48,130 nucleotides of DNA from Acanthaster planci (taxonomy: Eukaryota > Echinodermata > Asteroidea > Valvatida > Acanthasteridae), in NCBI RefSeq assembly GCF_001949145.1, contig NW_019091420.1, positions 857,390-905,519 of the forward strand, written 5' to 3'. Under the pieces are notes generated by a model that ran no database searches, was not told the DNA's origin, and saw only the letters and a program-made list of their open reading frames with translations. Made by a program: the position numbers and the translations under genes. Positions 1 to 12,300 of the stretch are shown piece by piece. Positions within the stretch are counted from its first letter, which is position 1; each line of letters opens with the position of its first letter.

Positions 1-173
1 GCAATATCAGGTCAATGGTCATCTTAACTGCGAGGCACCGTAAAGTGCCAAGTACAAATGCCCTGCTGTTTCCCCCAAGGGATACTGCAAATCCCGAGGT
101 TGCCAAATTGACTTAACGGTGCAGAGTTTTTGACTTGAGTTTGCCATCCAGTCCACACATTTCGACTACTTAC

Positions 174-344
174 GCTCGCACACGGAATCGGTGGCCACGT
201 CCCAGAATCCATTTGGGCCACAGCTGATGCGGCTGTCACTCGGCTGGTACCCCGTGTCGCATTCCACGTTGCAGGTGGAGCCGGGGAGGCGCTGGCAGTC
301 GGCCTGCACTCGGCCGTGTGGGAACGTGGCCCGGCACTGGATGA
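174..344 (-). CDS. LRP-like gene, exon 21: Sushi (CCP) domain
   Basis: Residues 1004-1060, phase 1-1. It reads [20 protein letters not shown], then [26 protein letters not shown] and a last Cys in SVCE. This is a complete Sushi/CCP module with six cysteines, the selectin-like variant, rather than the usual four. The GTAAGT donor shows that the gene continues off the left edge. Bases 1-173 are intron with nothing recognised. Confidence 0.9.
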
Positions 345-3300
345 CTGGAAGTTGGGCACAAAGTAAGGCCGAGTCAATGCCGTACTTCAAATATTCAAAT
401 ATCTGACCTTCCATTTGAACCAAATATTCCGATTTAATAATGAATGAAACTTCCACACACTAGCAGAAACAGTTATGCATGTTTTGTGTAGTGCTCTATA
501 TCACTGCCTCGTCACATTTCAGGATAGGTGTTAATAAAGATGGCACCAGACCACTCAAACTAATGACTTAACCAGCACGCTGACTGTATCCCTATGCTTG
601 TAAGAACCTCTCTGACTGACAAGAACGGGACCTACTTCCAGAGCAGGATATTCCATCCTGGGCCAGGGTGCTCCCATCACGACAAGCACAGGTTCGGCCG
701 TTGGGAGTCGGCAAACACAGACTGGAACACCCACCATTGGCTAAGCCATCGATGCACGCATTGGAAACTGAAATTTGATAAAGAAAATGAAATAAAAGTG
801 ACAGTACTAAGACGGTCAATATGAAACTCCTGCTTTCCGAGAGCATGTGCCTGCGAGACAGCAAGACAGTCACAGTGACCCTTCACTTAGAGGGCAACGG
901 AGGACACAACAGCTGACGAGCTGCAAAAACTCGGACAGGAGTGAGTTTGAGGGTGAGTCGCAAGACAACTAGGGCTATGCCGAATATCCGAATAAACGAA
1001 TCAATTGTCGAATATTTGAACATTATTTTTCAAATTTGAATATTCAAATGCAAAATTCATGAAAAGGAAAAATTTCCTTTTGTTGTAAATGAGAAAAATT
1101 GCATTATGGAGGCTTGTTTCAAGCAGATTCAAATGAAAAGCGTCAAGAATCTTAAAATTTTAAAGAAAATTATTCATGAAAAGGAATAGAAATTTTCTTG
1201 TTCATCTCTTAAATCTTACTAAATCTTGGATGGAGATACTCCTAGATGTGAGAAGCTATTATATTGATCATTGTATACAATTGTGTGCATTATTGCAACT
1301 GATTTTGTATATGGTTTGTTCATCAACAATCGGCCGGTCGGTGCGAATGAATATTCGGATATTCGATCAAATTGAAGGTTGAATATTTGAACAGTGAATT
1401 ATTCGAATCGACTCAGCCCTAAAGACAACAGGCGAGAACTCAATTTCACATCATCAACATTGCTACTTAAATGATGGCCTTCTTTGGCCAGTAAACTTCC
1501 AGATCTAGCCAATGGGAATGATTCTTCAAATCACAAAAGATATGGGAACTTTCTTTGACACTGTCAAAGCGATCAAAATCGTCCAGCAGAGTGCTTGCAT
1601 ACGACTTTGAAATTTCGAACTTCCTTCACGCCAAAAAATTTACTCTCAATTTGCTGGTACCCGCTGCCCTTTTTCATGAATGGAAACCAGTTTCTACTGA
1701 TAACAAAATGAGCTGGTTCGGTATTTCTAAAAAGGTCAGGTCGTTTGACAACAAAAGCACCTGACATAACGTGAGTTCGAACACTTCCAATAAGTACAAG
1801 TTGGTGTATGGTCACGCTGACAACGCCCACCTTACACACGCATATGATGCTCTCCAATGACCTTTTCTTTTGAGCGTGCAACTAGCTCATTGTCAAATCT
1901 TACACACTGGCTTAGAGAGGTTTTTTTCACGACGGGCCAAAGACACTTCAGGAAGCGGACCGCGTCCATGGAGGTGCAGGCAGTTTCGAATCTGTGTATT
2001 TCTGTTGGCAATTTCATGTATGCCTGAACATTAAGAGATGTCGAAGGCGCGCGCATTTCTGCGTACATCTGTGTAAATTGAACACTGACCGTCAGAAATC
2101 ATGTGACTGAGAATCCTCTGTTGTCAGATCTTGTGAACTGTAGTTGTCTAAACTTGTGCACTGTCGAGTCTTGCACCCTGAATTGATCGAGAGGATTTCA
2201 CACTCATGAGATGGAAAGCAACAGAGAAGATTGGTGGTGGTCACTCACATGATGAGTAGTCCTGCCGGCTGTACGCAAACAGCCCGTTCAGCCGGGCAAA
2301 GTCGGCTGGTCCCGCTGTGCCGTTGTTGGCGCCTGTGGCCTTGTCGGCCCTCATCAGGGCCTTACTGGCCCAGTCGGACCAGTAGATGTGGGGGCCGTAG
2401 AGGGCAATGCTGAAGGGGTGAGCGGAGGGGCCCAGGTCCACGAGGATTCTCCGGGCCATCGTGGCTAGATCCAGAACTTCGATCTTGTCTGTCTGGGCGT
2501 CACACCAATACAGCTTATTAGCTGTTGTTTTGTAAAAAAAGAAAACGCCATCAAGTTACTCAGCGGCCACTCAGAGTTATGAGAGATTTACTTGAAACCC
2601 AATACTAGATTTGCATAATGACCCTCTGAGAGGTGCAATATATTAATACAGTATAAGAAGGTATGAAGGTTCGACGGTTGCAGGACCAAGGGGAAACTTG
2701 GCTTTTGATCATGAATATGCATAAGGTATGGTAACATGTAACATTAAAGTGCTATGGAAAAGGCTTCAAATATTTTGACATCTAAGGTTTTGGAGGCCGA
2801 CTGGCCACCCAAAAGCCATTATACAACAAATTTCTCTTCTAAAAATCAACACGAGAGAAGTAATGGGCAATTTCTTTCCACGACCAGATCGGTGGATTTC
2901 GGAAACACGCGAGCTCAAATTTTGTGTTTTATGTTAGGCTGATGACATCATTTGGGAGAAAGGCACAAAAGGCATGCTTAAAGCATGCATGAAGATAAAA
3001 GTAAACAGACATTGTTGTGGCCCAAATGCATTAACATGAGGAGTTTTGATGACATTGCAGAAAATCCACAGTATTATGCATTAATCTCAAAGATGTATAA
3101 ACCTGACATCTTATTCTTAGCGGGTCAAAATACGTGTGAGATTTGTTCCGAAATGGAGTACTAGACGTTGAAGATTGAGAGGAACATATTTTTCGTGGCA
3201 TACATGTGAGAGAGCACTCGTGTTCATGTGCAGCGCGGCAACAGACTATTCATAGGATAACAGGGTCAGAGACTCAGGGTAGGCGACAGTACCCAGACCT

Positions 3301-6300
3301 GAATCTTGGGCTGAATCACGGGCTACCTTGTAATGTGTGCACACATGTGCAGCTTCTAGAAAAGACAGCAACCCATTTGTGGGCTTGTTTATTGACGAGT
3401 CTACAATGTCCAATGTGTCGAAGAAAAACCAGATAAACTCATACAGGATTCTTCGCGTGAAAGTGAGCGGATTCGATTCCTGTGAAAGTAACCATTTCGT
3501 CATCGATGAAGGAGGACGACGGCATGGAACCTGGCAGTGTTGCGGGGCTGCTGTTGCGGTCCCAAATCAGGCCGCAATCCAGCAACACAGCACAGCCGTC
3601 ACCGGCAGATGCAACACAACACGGGCAGTCGGCAATTAAGGCTTATGCCTCACTTTTCTCAATTCGGAGTCCTCAAAACCCCTTGGCATATTATTTTTAT
3701 CTGCGACAAGCGGGAAGGTTTAAAGTCAACCCTTAATGTGCTGTCTGGGAACGATCGATTCTACACGTTATTGCACAGAAACGGAGAGACCAAGTCTCAG
3801 TGTATAAGATTCCTGTCCGAAACTACAAACTGCACTAGACCGAGGTATGTTTGACTTTATGACAAAAACACCACAAATCTTGCACTTAAACTTGATGGAT
3901 GGAACAATCAACATAGTGGACAAGAACCGCGCAAGAACATTGGATTTTGAGCATACCTACACCACGAGATTTGCGTGCAAGATACACACCGTCTACAACC
4001 ATATCTCCTAGTGGCATTTAGGGGTCACCAGCATATCATCATAAATACATAATGAGCCTTTTTAAAATTAGCGAAAAAGGGACTCACGGAAGCCCATTTT
4101 AGGGAAATTTTTTCAGCCATAAATGAGAAACGTGTTCCATCATTTCTTGTTGATTTTGAAAGATGGTCTTGTCAGTTATTGTTTAAAGGTTATAATTGGG
4201 GAGAGAAGGTTTTCTTTTCTGTACCCCTTTAAAATATTGCACTCTCAGATCAATCAAAAACCAGCAAGTGGTGCCTCAGAAATGAAACAGAGAGACAAAG
4301 GAGTTTCAGATACATAAGCCTGATTTTTTGGACTATTATACAACTTTCAGACAGACAAAATATTAATAAGATTTCAAATATTTCAAAATCCACTCTGAAG
4401 AATTTCCCTCCATCAAAAAGGTGCGGTGTGAAAAGAAAATCAGTTTATCGTGTTGGAGGTTTATTACAAGTTGCTGAGGATGCCATCATTACGGAGTGAA
4501 GAAAGGGTTGCCGTGGTCAAGTCCAGTCAAAAACCCTTAGAGGTCACTACAAATTCATCTCAAGTTATCAAGTCAAGTCACAAGTTACATGTATTCCAGT
4601 GGATCGTTACACTAGCCTTTTTTCTCCACGGTTCATCCCTTCTCACTTGTGACTGGCCTTGAAGTGCGACTTGAAACTGACTTGCGAGGCGACCTTTGAA
4701 TGGACTTGTGACCTGACAACGGCAAAGATGGTCCATCGCAACCTGCCATGGACTGGCATGCCATGTAAGGAGAATAGAAATTTTTGTAATTGTTTCATGC
4801 ACAAAAAAAAAGACAAAAAAATTGGCCCGATGAGCCAAACTTGCTCGGAGTGGTCTTCTTTTCTCTTGGCCTGGATCATACTCAGACACACATCCTACTA
4901 GCGTACCTTGGAAGTCAAGAACCAGTCCGTTCGGCCAGCCAAGCGAGGTGTTCGCTAGCACCATCCTGTTGGTGCCATCCATCCATGCCCTCTCAATCTT
5001 GGCTACTCTGCCCCAGTCGGACCAATACAAGAGCCTGTTTGGGAAATAAAAAAAACCTGTCGGGGTAAATGCCCTAGTTGAAGATGAGGTTCAAGGTAAA
5101 CTTTTACTTAAATCCATACCCAAACGTTGTGGCAGCGGCTGAACATACAGGTGTCTATGGTAGCCAAGGGCTGGTGGCTGAAACCATTTCCCATAGATAC
5201 ATGTGACACATCAAGCCGTAGCCACTTGATTTGAACAAAGAGCTTTATTAAATTACATCGAACGCAAACTCGCTATGCGTTTATGCACAAACCTGTGAAA
5301 AGCTCAAAAATATGTGAACAGCTTTAGCATATCTGAATATTTTATTCTGAATTAATGCATCGAAAAATCTGATGCGTCAAAAACCCACACACACACTCAG
5401 TAAATGAGCCTTTTTGTTTTGCTCGGTGAACACAGCTCTGCGGTCTGACTACTGGTCCAGTTCCAATTTTTACCCGTTGCCGGGGTCTGCCAGGATCGCC
5501 CGTGGGTGCTCTATGTCTGTCCGGACCAGGATCTTGCGATTGCTGCCGTCCAGGTGGGCCACCTGGATGCTGGGTAGCCCCATGTCGGTCCAGAAGAGGA
5601 GGCGAGAGGTGGCGTCGATTGTCATGCCATCGGGTGCTGCGGGGAGGAAAGGTCAGAGATCAAAGGTCAGAAAAAAACAAGACCTATTGTCAGTTCGTAT
5701 AATAATGGGAAACTCAACTGGTGTACTTGCCGTAATTTGAGATTTGAAACTTTTCATGGTGACAGTGGCAAGTCAAAGTAATAGGTATGTGATGGTACCA
5801 TGCCAAAAATATCTCTTTTGTGAGCGTGTGTGGTTCTAAAAAGAACCGGAGAGTAACCTTTGGTTCTTATCAGAACCACACACACTCACAAAAGAATTAA
5901 CTACTGTAAACTCAGACCGACGATCTCCACTTTAGATGAAGAAGTTATGTATTTATAGCCACTTAGCTCTCGACCAAAATGTATGTAGTTACTCAAAAAA
6001 GTGCACTTAGCAAGTCCATGAAACTGGCTTATATTTTTTTTGCTTGACTTTTGAAAGTTTTCCTTGGAGGATTTCCTTCACTTACTTTCCACGTGTTCAT
6101 GCGTGAACAAAATCTCTTGGGAGCCGTTGGAGATGTAGGCTCTGCGTATGGTGTTCTGCACAACGTCTGACCAGTACACCTGGGCAACAGTTGACGAACG
6201 GGAGAAAATAACGTCCATTGAGGAAAGGTTTCGCATCACTAATACAGTTTTTTAGGAACGTGACGATGTAGAAGTTCTCCGGGCATTAGGAGAAAGACAA

Positions 6301-9300
6301 TGACATTCATCACAAGCCCTCTTTTCTAAATATTACATTTACCAAAATGTATTTGGGAGGTGTGTGGGGGGGGTATTGAACTAATTCTTCCGGAGTGGGA
6401 ACTCCTCAATTTCCCCCTTGAATCAACCCTGCCCAAAGTTCCGTGACCCTCCTGTGAACCACTTGTGAACTTTTGGTCCTTACGAAGCTGATTTTGAAAA
6501 AGTGTTGTATTTCCAGATAATCTGAGAAGTCTCTGGGAAGTTTAATTTATTCGCTTTTTATTTACAAGTATTCGTCTGTGTTTCTGACGTACATTTTATA
6601 CTATGTCCAGTGTTTTCAATACACTGTTTGGAAAAGATCTGGGCTCATCAAATCTCTTAGGTGTGAAAGACGTGCTGGCCAAACGTTTAATAGTGGTGTC
6701 TGAAAATTTCACTAAAACATTTAACGCCTTCACTGTGCACTCCCAACCTTACCTGTGCTGTGACCGGGTCGAAGGCCAGAGCCACCGGGTTTTCGATGGT
6801 CCTGGTGTCCAGTTGAAGGGCTGTGTATGGCAGGTTTGGGTCCGATACGTTAAACTGGAAGATGCTGTGCAGGTAGGTGTCAGAGGCGAATAGGAAATTG
6901 TCGTACAGAATGTCTGGAGATCGAAGAACAGCACGGGGTCTGATTATATTCAGCAAAAATTAGCAGGGAGCCAGTTAAAAGCAAATACATCTCACATGAA
7001 GTTTTAGCTGGTTATCCATTCTTGCTATTGAAACAAACTCTTCTCTGTGCTTTGCAAATTTTTTTTGTATTTGGTTGGCCTTAGGAATTGGGTCCAGGAA
7101 TACTCGAAAGATGCTGAAAAGGAAAAATCTGCTGCTATGGCAAATGACGTGAGACAACATGACTCAAGTTGAAAGACGAAATGAGAGAATTCACGAACTC
7201 AAATTGCTCAAACTATTTGTACTTCACCAAATTCCTTTCAGTGCAAGATTCGCACTCAACTGAATGACACTCACTCCTCAGCCAAAATGATCTAGAATCT
7301 CACACTGGTCAAAATGAATGACATTCTTTGTCCTCCAGAGCAAACAGGCCAAGTGACTCATGACTCATGACTCGTATTCTAGACAAAGCTCAACTGAGTT
7401 AACCAAAACTTACTCAGAAACTCAGAGAGATTCAAACCAATAAATAACCTTATAGAGCACCTATACCCATAAACTAAAAGTGACTCACAATTCACTCTCC
7501 AAGCTGAGTTTACTCTCAACGTACTGACTCAAGACTTGCGTTCAAAACAAAGTTAATCATGAGTTTGAAAATATGACTTAATAGCAGAAATACACCAACA
7601 TTTGATGTTATTTTCATATTTATGTCATTTTAAAATACTGTTACACTTTTTAATACATTTGCGATCACACATTTACTGAGCATTTACTGAGCATGTGAAA
7701 AAAACACAAATGAAATTGACAACCTAAAATACAATCATTTCAACGCCGAGAATAATTCTTGAACACAGTGGTTATCACTGACCCAAGGCAGGAACGCAGG
7801 CACGGTTATCAGTGTGTAGCCGGTACCCGGTACTACATTCGCAACGCATACCGCCTGTTGATATCGGTAGGCAGAGGTGCTGGCAACCACCGTTGTCTTC
7901 ACACACACCTAGCAAGGATAAAGACCAAGAGCACAAGCGACAGAAAAGTTCCCCAGTGAGCGACCTTTCGTCATTTTACAGCTTTCCAAACCAACAATTC
8001 TTCTGAATCAAGAAGTATTACTTTCATGACAACAGCTTCTCCTGTAGAGGAAGCAGTCTGGTCTGAGAGTCATTACGGTTCGTTGTTTCCATTAGCCTAT
8101 CAAAGAGCATGGGTGACCTCATACACTGTTGACAACTAAAGCGTGCCTAGAATGTACACGCACAGATGAGGAATTCTTCCATCGCAAAATGTTGGAGGTC
8201 GGAGAGCAAAGGTTGCAAAATACTTTGGGTTGGCACAAAAAGCTATTTGCAAGTTAAATTTGAATAAAATCTGGTACACTGAGTAATGTGATTACACATA
8301 AACATAACAATTTGAATTCCCCAGACTAAAGACACTGTTGCTATACCTCATGATTCAGGACAAGCTTTTGCATAGCGACCACCATCTCTGGAATGGACTG
8401 GTTCCTTTGTGCCCTTCTTATCCATTGAGAACAGTGTGCTTGTTGCAAGGCGTCTTTTATGAAACTAAGCAAAAGCTTGCCCCGGATGACGAGGTATACC
8501 AACAGGGGTTTTAGTACGGAGAATTCAAGTTTTTCTATGCACGCAAATTTAAATAACTCAGTGTACTAGATTTGGGCCAAAAAAAGGCTTATTTGGTTGG
8601 ACCTACTGTCAGAGTCTGGCTGCCGGTCATCGGAGTAGACTCGCACGCCATACACGGTCTCGTTGCTGACGCTGTGGCTTTGGACAATGCGACGGTTCTC
8701 CGTGTTGATGGCATGCAGGCCGTTGAAGGTGTTCCACTCTGTCCACAGGAGGTAGTCCTAGCACATGGATCAAAGCAAAAAGTCTCTCACGTACACGTAT
8801 GTCCCTGAGCAAGCCATTTTGCCATGATTATCCTTATCCTTAATGGGCTCCATGCAACAACAAGCCCAATGATTCAAAAGGGAAACAAGCAATTGAGGAA
8901 ACTTGAGCATCTACTGTCACCGTGTCCCAACGATCACGCGTATTTTTCGGTGAAGATGTTCCACGTTTGTGCACATTCCAGCAAAACTGTGCTCCCAGGC
9001 AAAATTTCACATCAAATCATCAAAATATTTTGTGCATTAAAAGCCTTGTTCCACCCCATCAGCGGCTACATCTGTCCATCTACGAAGGGACAAGAGATGG
9101 CGAGTTGTTACATAGCGACAACATCCCGTGTGGTGCGGAAAAAGCATACCCTGCATGAAGAGATTCGTGCGCCTTTAATGCGGCACGCAATGCGGATAGA
9201 ATAAAGGTTTCCATTGTGCTTCGATCACAGGCATGAGCTCAACTGAAATACCCCTCTCCTTTGCCGGCGTGGGGGGCGCCTCCAGTCAGAGTCCGATGTC

Positions 9301-12300
9301 AACACGCATCAACGACTGGTGAAAACCCAAACCTGGCTCTGGACACAAGATTTGAAAGTAGCTTTAAACTCTTTCTGTATCTCTTTTTAGATGGATCCCT
9401 TGACTCGTACCTTGTGTAGGTCAATGTCAAAGAACTGGGCATGGTCACGGGCGTACAGGCGCGTTCTTCCGTTCCCTTCAAAGTCCATATGCTGGATGGA
9501 ACCACTCACGCGATCAGCGTAGTAGATCCTAAAATTATGAACAAATAAGAGCCCACTCTTTACCAATATGTCAATATTGAAATATTCAGATTTCCCCCGA
9601 ATACTTGTTACAACAAGAGAGGGACTTTGGGACACGTCAAACGTCAACACATTCAAAAATGGATTTTTGCCCTGCCCGATGTGTATATTTTTTAACACTG
9701 TATACTCAGTGTATGCCCCCGAAGGCTTGTGTGAAAAAACCACAAGTGTACTCGGGTGGGACTTGAACCCACAACCTCCTGCTAACGAGTGCATACACAT
9801 CGGGCAGGGTAAAAATCCCCCCCCAAAAAATCCAAAATTAATTTACATCTCCCCAGCGCAAATCCATCTTTGAAATACACATTCAAAAGTGGGTTAAAAA
9901 TCCGTCATCTGACAAGTTGAAGTGATCAGTGGTTAATATTCAAATCATTAGGCCAAAAAAAAAGAGAAATAGTCTGTCTCCGGTTAGACTGATCTTCCGG
10001 AATTGACGCGGCGATGCAGGATTTTTTTTCTCCTCCTCCAGGGTTGGATTGTACAGACCACTGCAGACACAAGTTGAGTCATGGGACTAGACCAGCTTTA
10101 TTAAGGTTATCAGCTGGCCAAAATCAACTTCCTGTCCATAGTCTGCCGTCATCGTTCAACATTGATCTCGTCATGATCTATCGCCCTGAGTAAAAGATCG
10201 AGCTACCCGCAAAAATGTTGAAGCAGTGCAGCAATAGAGGGTGCTGTCGCAGTTCTCCCAGAGAACAAGAAAGCCTTGACGCGTGCGCTGACCAGAGACA
10301 AAAGAGTTTTGTGGGGATCTGAGCAAGGTGAATATTCAAATATTTGGCACAGCCTTTATAAACTTTCAACAAAACATGCACTGATTATTAGGTTGAACAT
10401 GTAGCATTTTCAGCATTTTACTTTCTTAGGTTTGAAAATATGGTGTGCAATGATTTTTAATGGGATAACAGAGCATGTGAACCAGTGAGATGGAACTCAT
10501 ACATCTTCATTGGCTACCATTGATTTTTCAAAGAGTACATAAAGGAGGGACAGAGAACCAGCCGACTTTATCTCTGATAATTTCCCTGCGTGCATTTTCA
10601 ACTGTATATAGAAGGACAGCATATGTGAACCAGCCAAGTAGTCCCACTTTTTAACTGGTTCCTGCTCCTTTTTTTAATGGACAGACTGAGAACCAGCTGA
10701 CCTCATTGACTGATTTGATGATCTCCTTATATGTGTTCTTGAATGAAAACATTAGAACACTGCATGTGGACCAGCTACTTCTCAGTGCCCTCCAGGGCAT
10801 GTCTGAACACCGACCATTTGTCAACCGCTGCTCCATTTTGCCTGGTGCCCAGGATATATTTTGTGCACGGGTTACCAGGGAAAATCAACCATTGGTTGGC
10901 AAATGGTCCACACTTGAACTAGTCCTCCAACTGCCCCTCATATTTAACTACACAGTGCCCTCCTTAGTTTTCCAAACGGGGTGGACACTAGATACGAATC
11001 GGTGGCTTACCGGTCCTCATCAAAATCAATGGACAGGCCGTTGAGTCCGTTGAAGTTCTCCAAAATGACACGACGGTCACTGCCGTCCAGGCTGGCTCGT
11101 TCGATTTGGCCTGGTGGTCCAAACTCAGTCCAGAACATCAGCCTGGGAGGACAAAATAGTGAAACATTTTTGACAACTTGGAGACTTGCCTGTTCTGTTG
11201 GAGAAGCTGCGTCACAGTTTTCACTCTTAAAATATATTTTTAGATTACAACTGCACTGATCATGAACAAGATTTCGTGGAATATGTGATAGATGCATGAG
11301 CATGAAGGCCATTTTTAGTAGTGCATTATTAGATTGAGGCTGCATCCGAATCTCTTGTCTAGAGCTAGGTCTAGGTCTTCGTTCCATTGGAAATGCGTGG
11401 AGACGCGCAGACAATAGACCTAGCCGTAGCTCTGGAAGCCCGTTTCGGACACGGCCTTTTTTTGCTTGCTTTACTTTTTTTCACAAAGCTAGGTATTTCA
11501 TTGAGCTGCATTATGGCTGTAAATGGATTACAAATTGGTCGACGCTGAAAGTGGTGAAAAACAATTCTTACAAGTGATCAAGATCCAGAACTGAGGCACT
11601 TACTGTTCATTCTTAAGTTTCGTAGTACGTTTCGCGAGTCTACAAACATACCAAGTTTCAATGAAATTTGTCATTGCCTGGCTGATGCCTTACCTCCGTC
11701 CCGCATGGATGGCAATGCTCCTTGCTTTCAGCACGTTGTCCTTCACAAGGATGCGTCTGTTGCTGCCGTCGTAGCGAGAGACTGATATGTGGTCCAACAC
11801 GGAGTCTGTCCAGTACAAGTTCTGGCTCAGCCAATCAACAGCAATGCCTGCAAGAGAAGCCCAAACAGTTTGTTCTGAGACCTTTGACATGCACCCACAA
11901 ACATAATGGAAAAGCCATTTTTGTCAAGATTTTTTTTTCCTTTTTTCTTGTTCTTCTCCACAACATCCCGTTGACTTTTTTGCATGTTTTTTGTTTCAGG
12001 CGCTTTCTTTATTTCTAAGACTCGCATATTAATCAAACTTAATAGCGTATTACCAAATACCCTGTCCACGGATAAATGACCTCATGATGACATCATCACT
12101 GGTCACATGACATGTTTTCAAAATTGAAATGTGGTACATAGTCAAGCTGGGAATTATGATGTGTGTAAATTGGAATGACATCATGTCATCACAACGGTCA
12201 CAAGCATTTTTTACTTCAGTAATACGGGCGATTCACAATAGAGCCCCTCCAAGAGTTTGCAACACGCTGACCAATCACATTTGGAAAGGGTCGACATATT

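Noticed and set aside
3470-3490. B-box-like GGATTCGATTCC
   Set aside because: No A box at proper spacing and no tRNA fold around it.
8824-9204. 126-codon plus-strand frame in intron 12 of the LRP-like gene
   Set aside because: No similarity to any family I know, overlapped by another frame, no codon bias like the real exons.
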